The notes under the pieces are model-generated. The model saw only the letters and a program-made list of their open reading frames with translations. It made no database searches and was not told where the DNA came from. This document shows positions 41,870-52,542 of a DNA stretch of 64,000 bases, piece by piece. The DNA lies in the NCBI GenBank assembly GCA_905182995.1, contig CAJJDP010000070.1, forward strand, positions 314,448-378,447, given 5' to 3'. The stretch is from Paramecium octaurelia. Lineage: Eukaryota > Ciliophora > Oligohymenophorea > Peniculida > Parameciidae. The position numbers were made by a program, and so were the translations under genes. How positions within the stretch are numbered: position 1 is the stretch's first letter; each line of letters opens with the position of its first letter.

Positions 41870-43104
41870 GGGTTAAATGGGTTATGGGATCACTGGGGGT
41901 GCAATGACAGGTGGTTTTTCTTCGAATTTCAGTTTTTCTATAATTAGATCTTCGATTTGTTTTTCGAATCTGAGTATCTAATCTTCCTTTCGCTATTTTT
42001 CTTTTTTTTATTATTCATTTAAGTCTCTCCATTACAGAATTTCCTTTGAAATGTTATCAAACATCTCGTCTGCTCTTTCTACTATGTTAATTGAACACTT
42101 ATCTAAACACTCTCTCACAAAACAGTCCTTAGGCCACAATCTGATTTCAGCATTATTGTCCTTTTCTTTTTTAGATGACTCGAAGAATTCTTTGATGAAC
42201 TTGCAAAAGCTTAATCTCCTCTCAATTTCCATAGCTTTTTCTCTCTGAATACTCTAATCTATGATATTTGAGACAATCAAAAGATCCTTTTTCAACAACA
42301 CTATCTTCTAACCCAAATTTTCCATCTCGTTCACTCCTCTTGTGTTTTAGGCATTGCCTCTACGCAATTTCATGGTTCTGTCCATGGGCTGAGTTCTGGG
42401 ACGGAAAGCCAGATGGGGATTACTATCCTCATAATACGGATGCATTAGGAATCTAGTTAATGAACGAGAGAAGTGTTGTCTCTGCTTCTTAAAATAGGTG
42501 TATAGTTATTCCTGGAGGGTTATAGTCTATTGATTAATTGATCTTGGTAAAGTGGGTTTCAATTTCAGAAAGTCACTAAAATCTATTTCAACATCTTTGC
42601 CACTCTTGGCATCAAGGAGTGCGAGGTACAACTCAAAGTCTTCGATAGTGATGGGCGTTTGCAGCTTCTCATTGATGGTTTAGAGGAAATGGATATCTTC
42701 GTCAGTCAATTCGTAAGTCGTAGCATCCGGATATACAGGTTCCTTATAGACTACGTAATCTTCACGGCATCTTGTCGGAAGTTGGGATTTGAGTTAGGGC
42801 TCTTCAAATTATTTAGGTCTAAATAATAAATGAGTATAATATAAAAATAAATAAGGCGGGGGTATGGAGGAGCAAGGGAGAGATTTCACATTTGAGAGAG
42901 GTGAATTCCATTCTCTTGGCCTCCTCTTTTGGTAATTAAACAGATGTATGTAATTTACTTCTCTTTTATGAGTTAATCAGGAGTAATGATTTACTCCGTG
43001 TTTTTAATATCTGCTTCCTGCCCTTCAGCATTGTTGAATGCTTCCAAAGAGCTAACTGTGAGCACTGGCTTCGATGCATCGATCTGTCTTGGTCTTTATT
43101 TCAT
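41339..43104 (-). CDS. Enhancer-of-polycomb-like protein (EPC/EPL1)
   Basis: The N-terminus MKQRPRQIDASKPVLTV matches the start of EPC1/EPL1 proteins. Downstream, DSNPHLAFRPRTQPMDRTMK is the EPC core, followed by KKDLLIVSNIIDQSIQREKA. These subunits scaffold NuA4/TIP60 histone acetyltransferase. A polyQ run near the middle and RLTGSNGAQLK at the end follow. Between codons near 42975 and 42835 a 140-bp stretch (length 3n+2) breaks the frame. It can be read as one very long intron or as 33-nt and 71-nt introns around a small exon; both exceed the sizes seen elsewhere. The rest of the frame is continuous, about 540 aa in total. Confidence 0.8.
41837..41869. repeat. ATT/TAA microsatellite coding polyQ
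   Basis: Ten TAA units and one TAG on the minus strand give about eleven Gln in a row within the polycomb-enhancer gene, flanked by Pro (QPIQP and PQIPVIPQ). Under the standard code this would be a run of stops. Confidence 0.85.
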
Positions 43105-43126
43105 TTTCTGAGCTGCTACCAATCGA

Positions 43127-43363
43127 TTAATAATTAAAGAAACTTGAATAATATGGGAAGATACTATCCCATGCAAAAGAAAAACAATACAAAATCAAAC
43201 TAATAACACAAGAAAAACTCCTCTTTATATAATATCTCTTCCTCTCCAATCTCTTCTCCTTCAACCTCCTCATCTCCTCAATCCAGCTCTGAGAATTGAA
43301 TGCTCTCGTCTTTCTCTGTCCCTCTCCTCCGTTCTCCTTCTGCTTATTCATCATTTCCTCCAT
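43127..43363 (-). CDS. Possible small ORF or 5' exon upstream of EPC
   Basis: Begins MEEMMNKQKENGGEGQRKTR, a charged, helix-like stretch, then turns into a hydrophobic Phe/Ser/Tyr-rich run that looks non-coding. It lies between the EPC start and the divergent PH-CLU start. A 22-nt intron could join it to the EPC frame, but EPC homologues normally begin at the RARALDASKP-like motif, so this is not needed. It may be a tiny gene, a leader exon or chance. Confidence 0.25.
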   Translation of the reverse strand: MEEMMNKQKENGGEGQRKTRAFNSQSWIEEMRRLKEKRLERKRYYIKRSFSCVISLILYCFSFAWDSIFPYYSSFFNY

Positions 43364-43382
43364 GTTTTCATTATAATTATTA

Positions 43383-46300
43383 ATGAACTAAATTGGAATT
43401 GTTGATAAATTAGATGATTCCTTCAAAAAATTCAACTCCCGCATTCTCGAAGTTGATCAAGGTCGCATCAAATATTATTCAAAACCACCACCAGATTTCC
43501 AATCTGAAAATCCAAAACTAAACGACAAACCTAAAGCTGGGTTAAATTTAAATCATATTGTATATTAGACTACTCTTCAGCAGCATCCTGGATATTCTTG
43601 AAGCTGACCCTAGAATCAGCAATGATCTGTTGCCCAGAGTCATCGCCTTCACTTTTTATTCCAATCAATTGCTCAAAGGCAATGAACTCAATAAACCAGA
43701 ACCTGCCCTTCCAAAACCAAAACCACCATTATAAACTTGGATTTTTCTATTCAGAGACATTGAGTCAAAGGAAAGATGGTGTGAGATCTTTGCCATGAAT
43801 TTGCAGAGACAAGAGGCTCCCACTGCTTCTGTTAAGCAATTTGTAGAAAATCAATTGAAATAATTAGAAAAACTGAGGTACTTCTTTTCGATCTCTCCTT
43901 TTTAGTCCAGATCAGATCAAGGAACAAAATCCAATTGAAAGTGTGGATGAAGAGGAGAAACTCAAAAATGAGGCAAAGGTTCGATCTGGGAAAGTTAAAT
44001 AATTTAGAACGAATTTGAAATTGTAAGAAATTGACAGGAAAAATAAAGAAGAAGAAATTAATAGATAAAGAAAATAATAATTTGAAGAAGAATAGAAAAG
44101 ACTCAATCTCTAAAGGGAAGAGGAAGAGAAGAAGAGAAGGGAGGAAGAACAGCGAAATTTGAGAAGAGAATAGGAAAGGTAAATGAAGTTGCGAATATCA
44201 ACAGCATGGGAATTCAGATATTATCAAGCCTTGGAAGACTGTATTGAATCATGTGATAATTTTGATAACAGCATGAAAGCTGGTCTCAGATTGATCAAAT
44301 ACCTTGAGACTTTCAAAGAACAAGCATTCATCTCAGTCAAACAATTAATTTGCGATCTTTTGGATAAAAAAATCACTGTTGTCAACCAAAATCAAAGTGT
44401 CAACTTAATCGAAGAAGACAATCAAAAAAAAGTATTGCTCTATATATCATTATAAGACCATATTCTCTAAGCCTAAGAAGAAGTAATAAAACAACGAGGA
44501 AAATAATTATATTGGGTAGTTTCAAGATTGTTTTTACGGCACCTTCTAATTTAAAAGCAATAATATGCTGATTTACATTGCAACATCTGAAACTGTTGAG
44601 AAGACTCTTCTGATACCTAATAAATCAGTTATGATTCAAAGTCTCAATCTAAATTTATTAGAATTACCCTTCTGGTATGGAATAGTTCATTCAAATTGCA
44701 AAAAACGATAATTGTCAGATGAATTCAAAGCCTTAAATTATCTAAATGACATTTGTTTCTCCCAAAGATCTGTGAACAAATATTTCAAACTCAAAGTTCC
44801 ATTATCATGCTAAATTGAATACCTAGGATTTAAAGCCTTGGTCTTAGCATGTCCTCCCTCTCCTCTAGATGATTCATCTCTAATTTACGGTGTCCCAAAT
44901 GGTGAAAATTATTACAAGGCATCATAAAAACTAGAACTTGAAATTGAAGCCTTGGGAAGAAGTTTGGCAATCAAACCACATTGTTTTATGTGGAAAATCG
45001 AAAGATTTGATCCAAAGAAAATACAATTAGATACCAAAAGATCTGTCATCCAATTATCTGTGAATACTCAAATACACAGTGGGAATATTGCTGAATTTGA
45101 ACAATTGAAAGCCTAGATTAAAATTTATGCAGACCAAGAATCAGAACAAGAAGTTAAACGACAAGGCTTGTTTTATTTACTTAAAGTAAAGGAAATACTA
45201 CCTTATGTTATTGAAGAACATTATTCAGAACTGGTTGAACAATCTAATAAAACAATTCCTGCAAATCATAACTTTGATCATTTACTTTAAAATTATGAAT
45301 TCAGAAGAGCCAGACCAGAATTCTTGTCAGTGTATTATGATACAGGTGTCAGTGGTTAATTGAGAGCATAATAGAGTAACATCCAAAACAGAAAGGTCTA
45401 TAATCCTGATGCCTATGACACCATTGAAGAATCAAATGACATAGCAATTGATCAAATGGCTTTAGCAGAGATGAGCAAAAACTTCATTAGAGGTTATATC
45501 CAAGAATTCGTGAATAAAATCGATCAATTAGAAATATGTCCTATAGATAGTTATACGCTAAGAGAATCATTTAGACTTTTCGGTATAAACATGAGATTCC
45601 TTAATCTGGTGGCATTGTAAACCAAGTATATTCATTATATCAAATTTAAGAATTCCCCATGTTCAATAGTTATGCGAAGTGGAAATGATGGCTAGATCAA
45701 TTAAAAACATATTTAATTAATAATTCACAGAGTTTTTGTAGACAATAACAGAGGATTAAATCCCATTTAAACCCTTTGATCCTAAGAAAATCATCAGGGA
45801 CCCCTTTTCAGATTAAGAAGAATTGGAATCGAAGAGACCCTTCCCAAAAAAGCAATCCATTATGTTACCACGCACGATTATTTAAGAAAGGGAAACCATG
45901 TCAGAATTCATAGAGATGCAATACAAGGAGTAATTGGCAGACTTATTAAATTTACTATTTTCAAAAAGCAACGTGTTTTATGAATAAATTCTCTTTAAAT
46001 AAGTGTTATTTGACTTCAATTACGATCTGAATTTGAAATTAAAAGGGATTTGTCCAGGTAGTTTGTTGAGTGCTTTACAATACAATTTAAAATTTGAATC
46101 GAAATTTGAACCCAAAGACATAATTTTTGGAACTCCTTATGCATAATTAGATGAAAGTGTCATTAACAAATTTAATTTGAAATAGTACCTACATTAAAAA
46201 ACTTACTAGCAATTATATAAAACATCTATCATTCCAGCATCATCTCAAATGACTCCACTGACAACTCCTCCCACCAAAGGAGCTCATTCGATAAAGTAAA

Positions 46301-47806
46301 TGAATAAATAGGTGTTCTTTGATTCCTCCTCCATAATTCAGTTAAGATTCGATGTTCAGAGTTTCTCTATGTTAGAAGTTGAGATCTGTAAACTGGTGAA
46401 TAAATTTAATATCTTCAAACTATAGTAAAACTACCAATTGGCCATAAAAGTTCTTCATATGTAAATTAAATTTTGACAAAATCAGACGCCTAAACCTTCT
46501 TGAAGGACTCGAACATTCCAGCAACATAGCTTAGGCCAGAACCATGGTGTTGACAGACCTAGCAGAATTGCATTTCAAATAGAAGCAGTATTAACAAACA
46601 ATGGTGCGATTAGCAGAGGCATTGAAGCACTTGAATCCCAATATTTACCTCGACAGTGAGAATCTTCTTAATCAACTTTCCAATATGAATTAGAGATGGA
46701 TTCCCAAAGTGGGAATGATTCGACCACTGATGTTGTTATTAGAAATAGTAACTGAATTATACTAGGATTATGTATTCATAGTATTCGATTTGTTGATATT
46801 TAATTTGGAGTTTTGTTTAGGCTCCCAACATCATTACTATGCTAAGGTCTTCAACATCATGGGTACATTTTTTAAGAACAGAGGCTAAATAGAAGACATG
46901 CTCTAGATGAATACCATGTAGATAATTTGTCTTATCAAAACTATTGGTCATCAGCATCAATTGACTGCTGATGCATACATTGAAATTGGAGAACAAAAGC
47001 AAAGTCCTGAATAATAAATCCTCTTCTATGAAAAAGCATTTTACATTTTTGAAACTCTCTACACAGACAATAGTCTTTAGACTGCCTATGTGGCTTGTAA
47101 ATTAACTAAAGGTTACACTGACTGTGGTAAAATTAATGAAGCTTTGAAGATTAGCTAATTGGCTTGTAAAATTCTAAAAACCAAAGCATAAGATAATTTG
47201 GCATATCTACTAGAATTGAGTTATTATAGAGCTTATAATTTTTATAAGAATTAGTAAAAAGAATAGGCTAGAAAGGAATGCGAAGAGTACTTTAATGTCT
47301 TACTATTATATTGGGATTAAATACAGGCTTATGATCAGCAGGATCAAAGTCATTCCGATATAAGCAATAATAATCGGGACTTATAGTCATTTCCAATATA
47401 GTTAATTGAAATGACTCGTAAGACTTTGATAACTTTTACTGAGATATTCTTAGCAGAAGCCTCAAAAGAACATAGAAATTTCCTATATTAGATGTTTGAT
47501 TTGATTATAGAGAATCATGCGAGATCTAATTTATTGGAGCAATTTGATTCCCAATTCAATATTCAATTTATTCATGTGTTAAAGAAAATTAAAACTTTGG
47601 GCAGTTTATAGGCTTATTTTGAATGGTCCTTAATTTAATTTGTAGATAAGACTGGAGGCGATACAAATTGGTTAACCTTCAATTTTAAAGTTTAGAATTA
47701 CGAATAGTTAAAAGAACCATATGAAAATTATGAATGCATAGTAGTCACAATAGGAAGAAAGATTTTGGCATAGATTTTTGAAAAGATTATGATAAACAAT
47801 CCATGA
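43383..47806 (+). CDS. PH domain plus CLU-like and TPR protein
   Basis: About 1,430 aa with introns 43541-43568 (28), 43878-43905 (28), 44432-44456 (25), 45661-45679 (19) and 46461-46485 (25); spliced length is exactly 1,433 codons. Residues about 5-140 are a PH domain (KFNSRILEVDQGRIKYYSKP to SKERWCEIFAMNLQR), followed by a charged coiled coil. The middle resembles CLU/TIF31 proteins: RPEFLSVYYDTG, CPIDSYTLRESFRLFGINMR and FLNLVALQTKYIHYI with EMMARSIKNIFNQ. The C-terminal third is TPR-like helical repeats. CLU proteins govern mitochondrial distribution and bind mRNAs for mitochondrial proteins. The last 317 coding bases are repeated at 48878-49194. Confidence 0.8.
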
Positions 47807-48876
47807 GTGGTTGAATTATGTTTAAAATTTCAATTTCTTATTATAGTATTTATAAATGCTTGCTTTTTGAGACTAAATACATTAGTGTGAATGGGTTGGG
47901 CATTGATAATTGGATTTTCTGAAATCTCAGAATTAATGCAATTGTGTGTTAATGCTCAGAAGCCAAAAAACATTGAGATTAATGTAAAAGAGGGAGAGAT
48001 GATGAGTGAAATTATGATAAAGTTGATTGAATTTAATTTATTTAATGGGGGAAAAAAGAATTGACAAATATCTGTTCAATCCTAAGGATCTTATTGGGGA
48101 AGGTTCGTATGCTTAAGTGTACAGGGGGAGAGATGAAAAGACAGGAGTGAAGGTAGCGATAAAAGTGTTAAACAAATCAGTCATTAACGCGTAATTTTAG
48201 ATTGATCGAAATTTAGAGACGATTATTTAAGGGAAGGGTTGATCTCAGAGATAAAAGTAATGTAGAAATTGAAGAGTCCAAACATTGTATAATTGATGGA
48301 TGTAATGGAAACCAATAATAATTATTATATAATTCAAGAATATTGTGATAGTGGAGATTTGGACAAATTGATTGAGAAGTAATTGTAATATAGTATCATT
48401 AGTTATGTGGCTTAAAAGAAAACTATGCCTGAGAAAGATGCAGTCAAATTTATGATTGACATTTTGAATGGATTCATTTAACTAATTAAAAATGGTATTA
48501 TTCATAGAGATTTGAAACCAGCCAACATATTAATAGACAAAGGAGTACAAATATCATTAATATACTAGACCTTCAAATTAGCAGATTTTGGATTTGCAAA
48601 ATGTGTAGACAATTTTAAAAAGGATATGTTAGCATCATTGGTAGGAACACCATTATATATGTCACCACAAATCTTGGATAATAAAAAATACACTTCCAAG
48701 ACTGACATTTGGAGTATTGCTTTTATCTTTTATGAGGCACTATTCGGTAAAAGTAAGTATCCTCTTTTCTATTAACTCATTAGCTCCTTGGACTGCTAGA
48801 TCACCTTAAGAACTCTTGAAGAATATCAGAAATTAACCTTTGTAATTCAAAGGACCTCAGATCTCCAAAGAAGCAT
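47490..48876 (+). repeat. First copy of a 1,387-bp exact direct repeat
   Basis: Matches 48878-50264 at a constant offset of 1,388 wherever I compared the two. It spans the 3' end of the PH-CLU gene, the spacer and the first 60% of the kinase gene, and ends abruptly at the N at 48877. Confidence 0.93.
48045..48876 (+). pseudogene. Truncated duplicate of the kinase 5' part (assembly copy)
   Basis: Identical to the first 832 bp of the kinase gene at 49433. It begins MGEKRIDKYLFNPKDLIGEG and breaks off inside the C-lobe at ...QISKEA where the N is placed. It has no EF-hand part. It is almost certainly not a second gene but the same locus assembled twice. Confidence 0.85.
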
Positions 48877-48877
48877 N
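48877..48877. other. Single undetermined base (N), contig join
   Basis: The only N in the window, exactly at the boundary of the 1,387-bp repeat copies. It reads as a placeholder for a gap between overlapping contigs. Confidence 0.95.
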
Positions 48878-49194
48878 AGATGTTTGATTTGATTATAGAG
48901 AATCATGCGAGATCTAATTTATTGGAGCAATTTGATTCCCAATTCAATATTCAATTTATTCATGTGTTAAAGAAAATTAAAACTTTGGGCAGTTTATAGG
49001 CTTATTTTGAATGGTCCTTAATTTAATTTGTAGATAAGACTGGAGGCGATACAAATTGGTTAACCTTCAATTTTAAAGTTTAGAATTACGAATAGTTAAA
49101 AGAACCATATGAAAATTATGAATGCATAGTAGTCACAATAGGAAGAAAGATTTTGGCATAGATTTTTGAAAAGATTATGATAAACAATCCATGA
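48878..49194 (+). pseudogene. Duplicated 3' fragment of the PH-CLU gene
   Basis: Same bases as 47490-47806, ending with the same TGA. It has no start and no upstream part, which is expected if it is the overlapping end of the next contig. Confidence 0.85.
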
Positions 49195-50264
49195 GTGGTT
49201 GAATTATGTTTAAAATTTCAATTTCTTATTATAGTATTTATAAATGCTTGCTTTTTGAGACTAAATACATTAGTGTGAATGGGTTGGGCATTGATAATTG
49301 GATTTTCTGAAATCTCAGAATTAATGCAATTGTGTGTTAATGCTCAGAAGCCAAAAAACATTGAGATTAATGTAAAAGAGGGAGAGATGATGAGTGAAAT
49401 TATGATAAAGTTGATTGAATTTAATTTATTTAATGGGGGAAAAAAGAATTGACAAATATCTGTTCAATCCTAAGGATCTTATTGGGGAAGGTTCGTATGC
49501 TTAAGTGTACAGGGGGAGAGATGAAAAGACAGGAGTGAAGGTAGCGATAAAAGTGTTAAACAAATCAGTCATTAACGCGTAATTTTAGATTGATCGAAAT
49601 TTAGAGACGATTATTTAAGGGAAGGGTTGATCTCAGAGATAAAAGTAATGTAGAAATTGAAGAGTCCAAACATTGTATAATTGATGGATGTAATGGAAAC
49701 CAATAATAATTATTATATAATTCAAGAATATTGTGATAGTGGAGATTTGGACAAATTGATTGAGAAGTAATTGTAATATAGTATCATTAGTTATGTGGCT
49801 TAAAAGAAAACTATGCCTGAGAAAGATGCAGTCAAATTTATGATTGACATTTTGAATGGATTCATTTAACTAATTAAAAATGGTATTATTCATAGAGATT
49901 TGAAACCAGCCAACATATTAATAGACAAAGGAGTACAAATATCATTAATATACTAGACCTTCAAATTAGCAGATTTTGGATTTGCAAAATGTGTAGACAA
50001 TTTTAAAAAGGATATGTTAGCATCATTGGTAGGAACACCATTATATATGTCACCACAAATCTTGGATAATAAAAAATACACTTCCAAGACTGACATTTGG
50101 AGTATTGCTTTTATCTTTTATGAGGCACTATTCGGTAAAAGTAAGTATCCTCTTTTCTATTAACTCATTAGCTCCTTGGACTGCTAGATCACCTTAAGAA
50201 CTCTTGAAGAATATCAGAAATTAACCTTTGTAATTCAAAGGACCTCAGATCTCCAAAGAAGCAT
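48878..50264 (+). repeat. Second copy of the 1,387-bp direct repeat
   Basis: Starts inside the PH-CLU coding sequence immediately after the N and continues without a break into the unique 3' part of the kinase gene at 50265, so this copy is the one joined to real downstream sequence. Confidence 0.93.
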
Positions 50265-51070
50265 AGGAATTTTTAATTGGGTGTTTGCAAGCTGAGGAAA
50301 AGGATAGATTATCTTGGGATGAGATCTATCGTCATCCTTTATTTAAAGGACATTTTACTGAGTTTATCAAAAATGTAAGTATCTTGGAAGACAAAGCCAC
50401 TTATTTGATTAATGACATAAGATAGATGATTATCAAGGAGTAGATTGATATTGGAGAATTGTTCGCTGAACTTGACATGACTAAGGACAAAGCTTTAAAT
50501 GTTAATGAGTTGGGGAAATTCTTGTAAAGAGTAGATAAAGACCTTACTAGAGAGGAGATAGAGTATATCTTCAATAAATTTGATGACGATGGAAATAATC
50601 TAATAGAGTTCAATGAATTTAAAAAGTGGTTGGAAGAAAATGATGTAAAAATGTTATTTAGAATTGTTCTTAGTGCAGAATGACAGCATCTGAAGTAAGC
50701 AGAACTAAAAAGAAGGTTAGTATTCTTATGAAACCACAACAAGATATTTAAGCAGGATCACTAGATGATAGAGCTAGGTCAGTCATTGAAAAATTGAAGG
50801 TGTCTATTGTCAAATTCAATATCAATCTCTTAGATTTATTTAACAAGGTAATTATTGCTCTTATCGTTCTAGTATGATAAGTCAGCTAATCACGAATTAG
50901 ATGTTTAGGAGTTAGGTAAACTATTAAAGAGAATTGATCAAACTGTCACAGATGAAGAAGCCAAGGCCATCTTTACCTTCTTTGATCACAATAAAGATGG
51001 ATCTGTTTCATTTAATGAATTCGAGTTTGTCTTGAAAGAATGCTTAGTTAAATAAAAAATAAAATAGTGA
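49433..51070 (+). CDS. Serine/threonine kinase with four C-terminal EF-hands (CDPK-like)
   Basis: About 492 aa. Required introns remove 26 nt (49579-49604), 31 nt before the TPWTARSP segment, 29 nt and 25 nt; two further 24-nt in-frame introns are likely. The glycine loop is IGEGSYAQVYRG, the Lys is in VAIKVL, the catalytic loop is HRDLKPANIL, and DFGFAK and GTPLYMSPQIL follow. The lobe looks closest to ULK/Unc51-like or generic CAMK kinases. EF-hand loops are DMTKDKALNVNE, DDDGNNLIEFNE, DKSANHELDVQE and DHNKDGSVSFNE; the second and fourth look fully competent. Ca2+ probably switches the kinase directly, as in plant and protist CDPKs. This is the complete copy; the one at 48045 is an assembly duplicate. 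Confidence 0.88.
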
Positions 51071-51122
51071 AGATGATATATTTACATATCGTTAAAAATA
51101 TTAAAATATATTCTTTAATATA

Positions 51123-52116
51123 TCACACAATTCCCAACAAAGAATTATAGATCTTCATAACTATTATAATTGCTTTATTCAATGGGTTAATAACATATGG
51201 TCTTAATCCTCTTGCCAATGTAAACCATCCAATCGTCTTTCTTAATTTTGTCTTATAGACTTTATCATTCTCTGCCATTTTCAAATGGTGTTCATAGGAT
51301 GTCCTGGGAATCCCTTCTTCACCTAAGAAATTCTTTATCAAAATATCGAAATCTAAATTAATTGAATTTTATACTCTCTCTGAAGGATTTCTCTTCGATT
51401 TCTGTTATCAAGGGGGCATCAATCTAAAATTCTCTCATTAAACAGATTGGAGATAAAATAGAAAATACTATTCCTAATTTAGGAAAACTAAAATAGATAT
51501 TTAAAAAATATGATAAGATGACTGAATAGCCTATTAAATATCCTATATAGATGTGTAAATAATAGGGTAAATGATCCTAATAGGGAATCTTTAATGAAAT
51601 ATATCCGGTTGTTATATATACTGCATAAAGTAAATAATCAACGTGTTTAATTATTAACGAGATTATTGTATTTTCTGGTAAAATTACAACCAAAATATCA
51701 AATAGGGAAGTTTGTAGCAATAACAAAAAACTGAAAAGTAAAGCTTACAAGGTTAATTTAATTTGATCAATTATAGTAGAGAATCCTACATTGTTGTCCC
51801 TTTTTAAATTGTATATAAAAAATTGCCTATTCTATTTAACATTTGTCTCATATTAAATCGATGTTTAAGTAATCTTTCCAACATATACTAATTGTCTGAT
51901 ATTGTTCTCAAGGTATAAAACTACGGATACGATTTGAAACAACCATAAAAATAATTTAGGAATCGACATCAGTCCTAACAAGTACACAATCAAGTCGATT
52001 ATAAACACGATGGCTAATTTTTTGACCGCAAATTCTATGGCTTGCTTTAAATATTTTTAAATTTCCATGCAATGCTTTTCTTATTAATCAAAAGCATATC
52101 TTCGAAGTCCTTTCAT
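51123..52116 (-). CDS. Multi-pass membrane protein, possibly EI24-like
   Basis: 323 aa with one 22-nt intron (51353-51374). Four or more hydrophobic segments are visible: AIVFIIDLIVYLLGLMSIPK, LFSFLLLLQTSLFDILVVIL, LLYAVYITTGYISL and YIGYLIGYSVILSYFL. The segment DHLPYYLHIYIGYLIGYSVI, followed later by FSILSPICL, loosely recalls the EI24/etoposide-induced ER membrane protein family, but this is weak. The soluble C-terminus is basic (TKLRKTIGWFTLARGLRP). No signal peptide. If not EI24-like, it remains an unknown membrane protein. Confidence 0.6.
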
Positions 52117-52542
52117 GAATTAAATGCTGTCAAATAATCCATATAGGAATAATATCGATTACGTTTTTAAATATTACATCTATAAATAATAATAGATTTT
52201 TATTATTCATTTGTTTTCTATAATTATTTTTTATACACTTTAATCTCGTTATATTTATACTAATTAAGTGTAATCCTTTGTAACCATCACCTCATTTAAT
52301 TCCACCAGTTAACTAATTTCTATATTGTAACCTACAATTAATTAATGAAAATAAGAGTGTTTAAACTATAAAAATTGATAAATGAGCAATAATTATGGAC
52401 AGATTCAACTTGGTTAATTGCATTATATATAGAAAACGAAAAAGATTTATTATAATTTAAAACCAGGATGAATTAATATAAAATGTTTAACAATATATTA
52501 TCTAAATTATTTATATTATACTTAATATAAATAATTAACGAA
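52117..52542. other. Divergent intergenic region
   Basis: About 425 bp between two divergent starts, very AT-rich. It should contain both promoters. No ORF, RNA gene or repeat recognised. Confidence 0.5.

Noticed and set aside
48045..50264. Two tandem kinase paralogues
   Set aside because: The copies appear identical including introns and spacer and meet exactly at an N; an assembly artefact is far more likely.
50401..50742. Minus-strand ORF of 113 codons
   Set aside because: Antisense to the EF-hand part of the kinase, whose four Ca2+ loops are clear on the plus strand.
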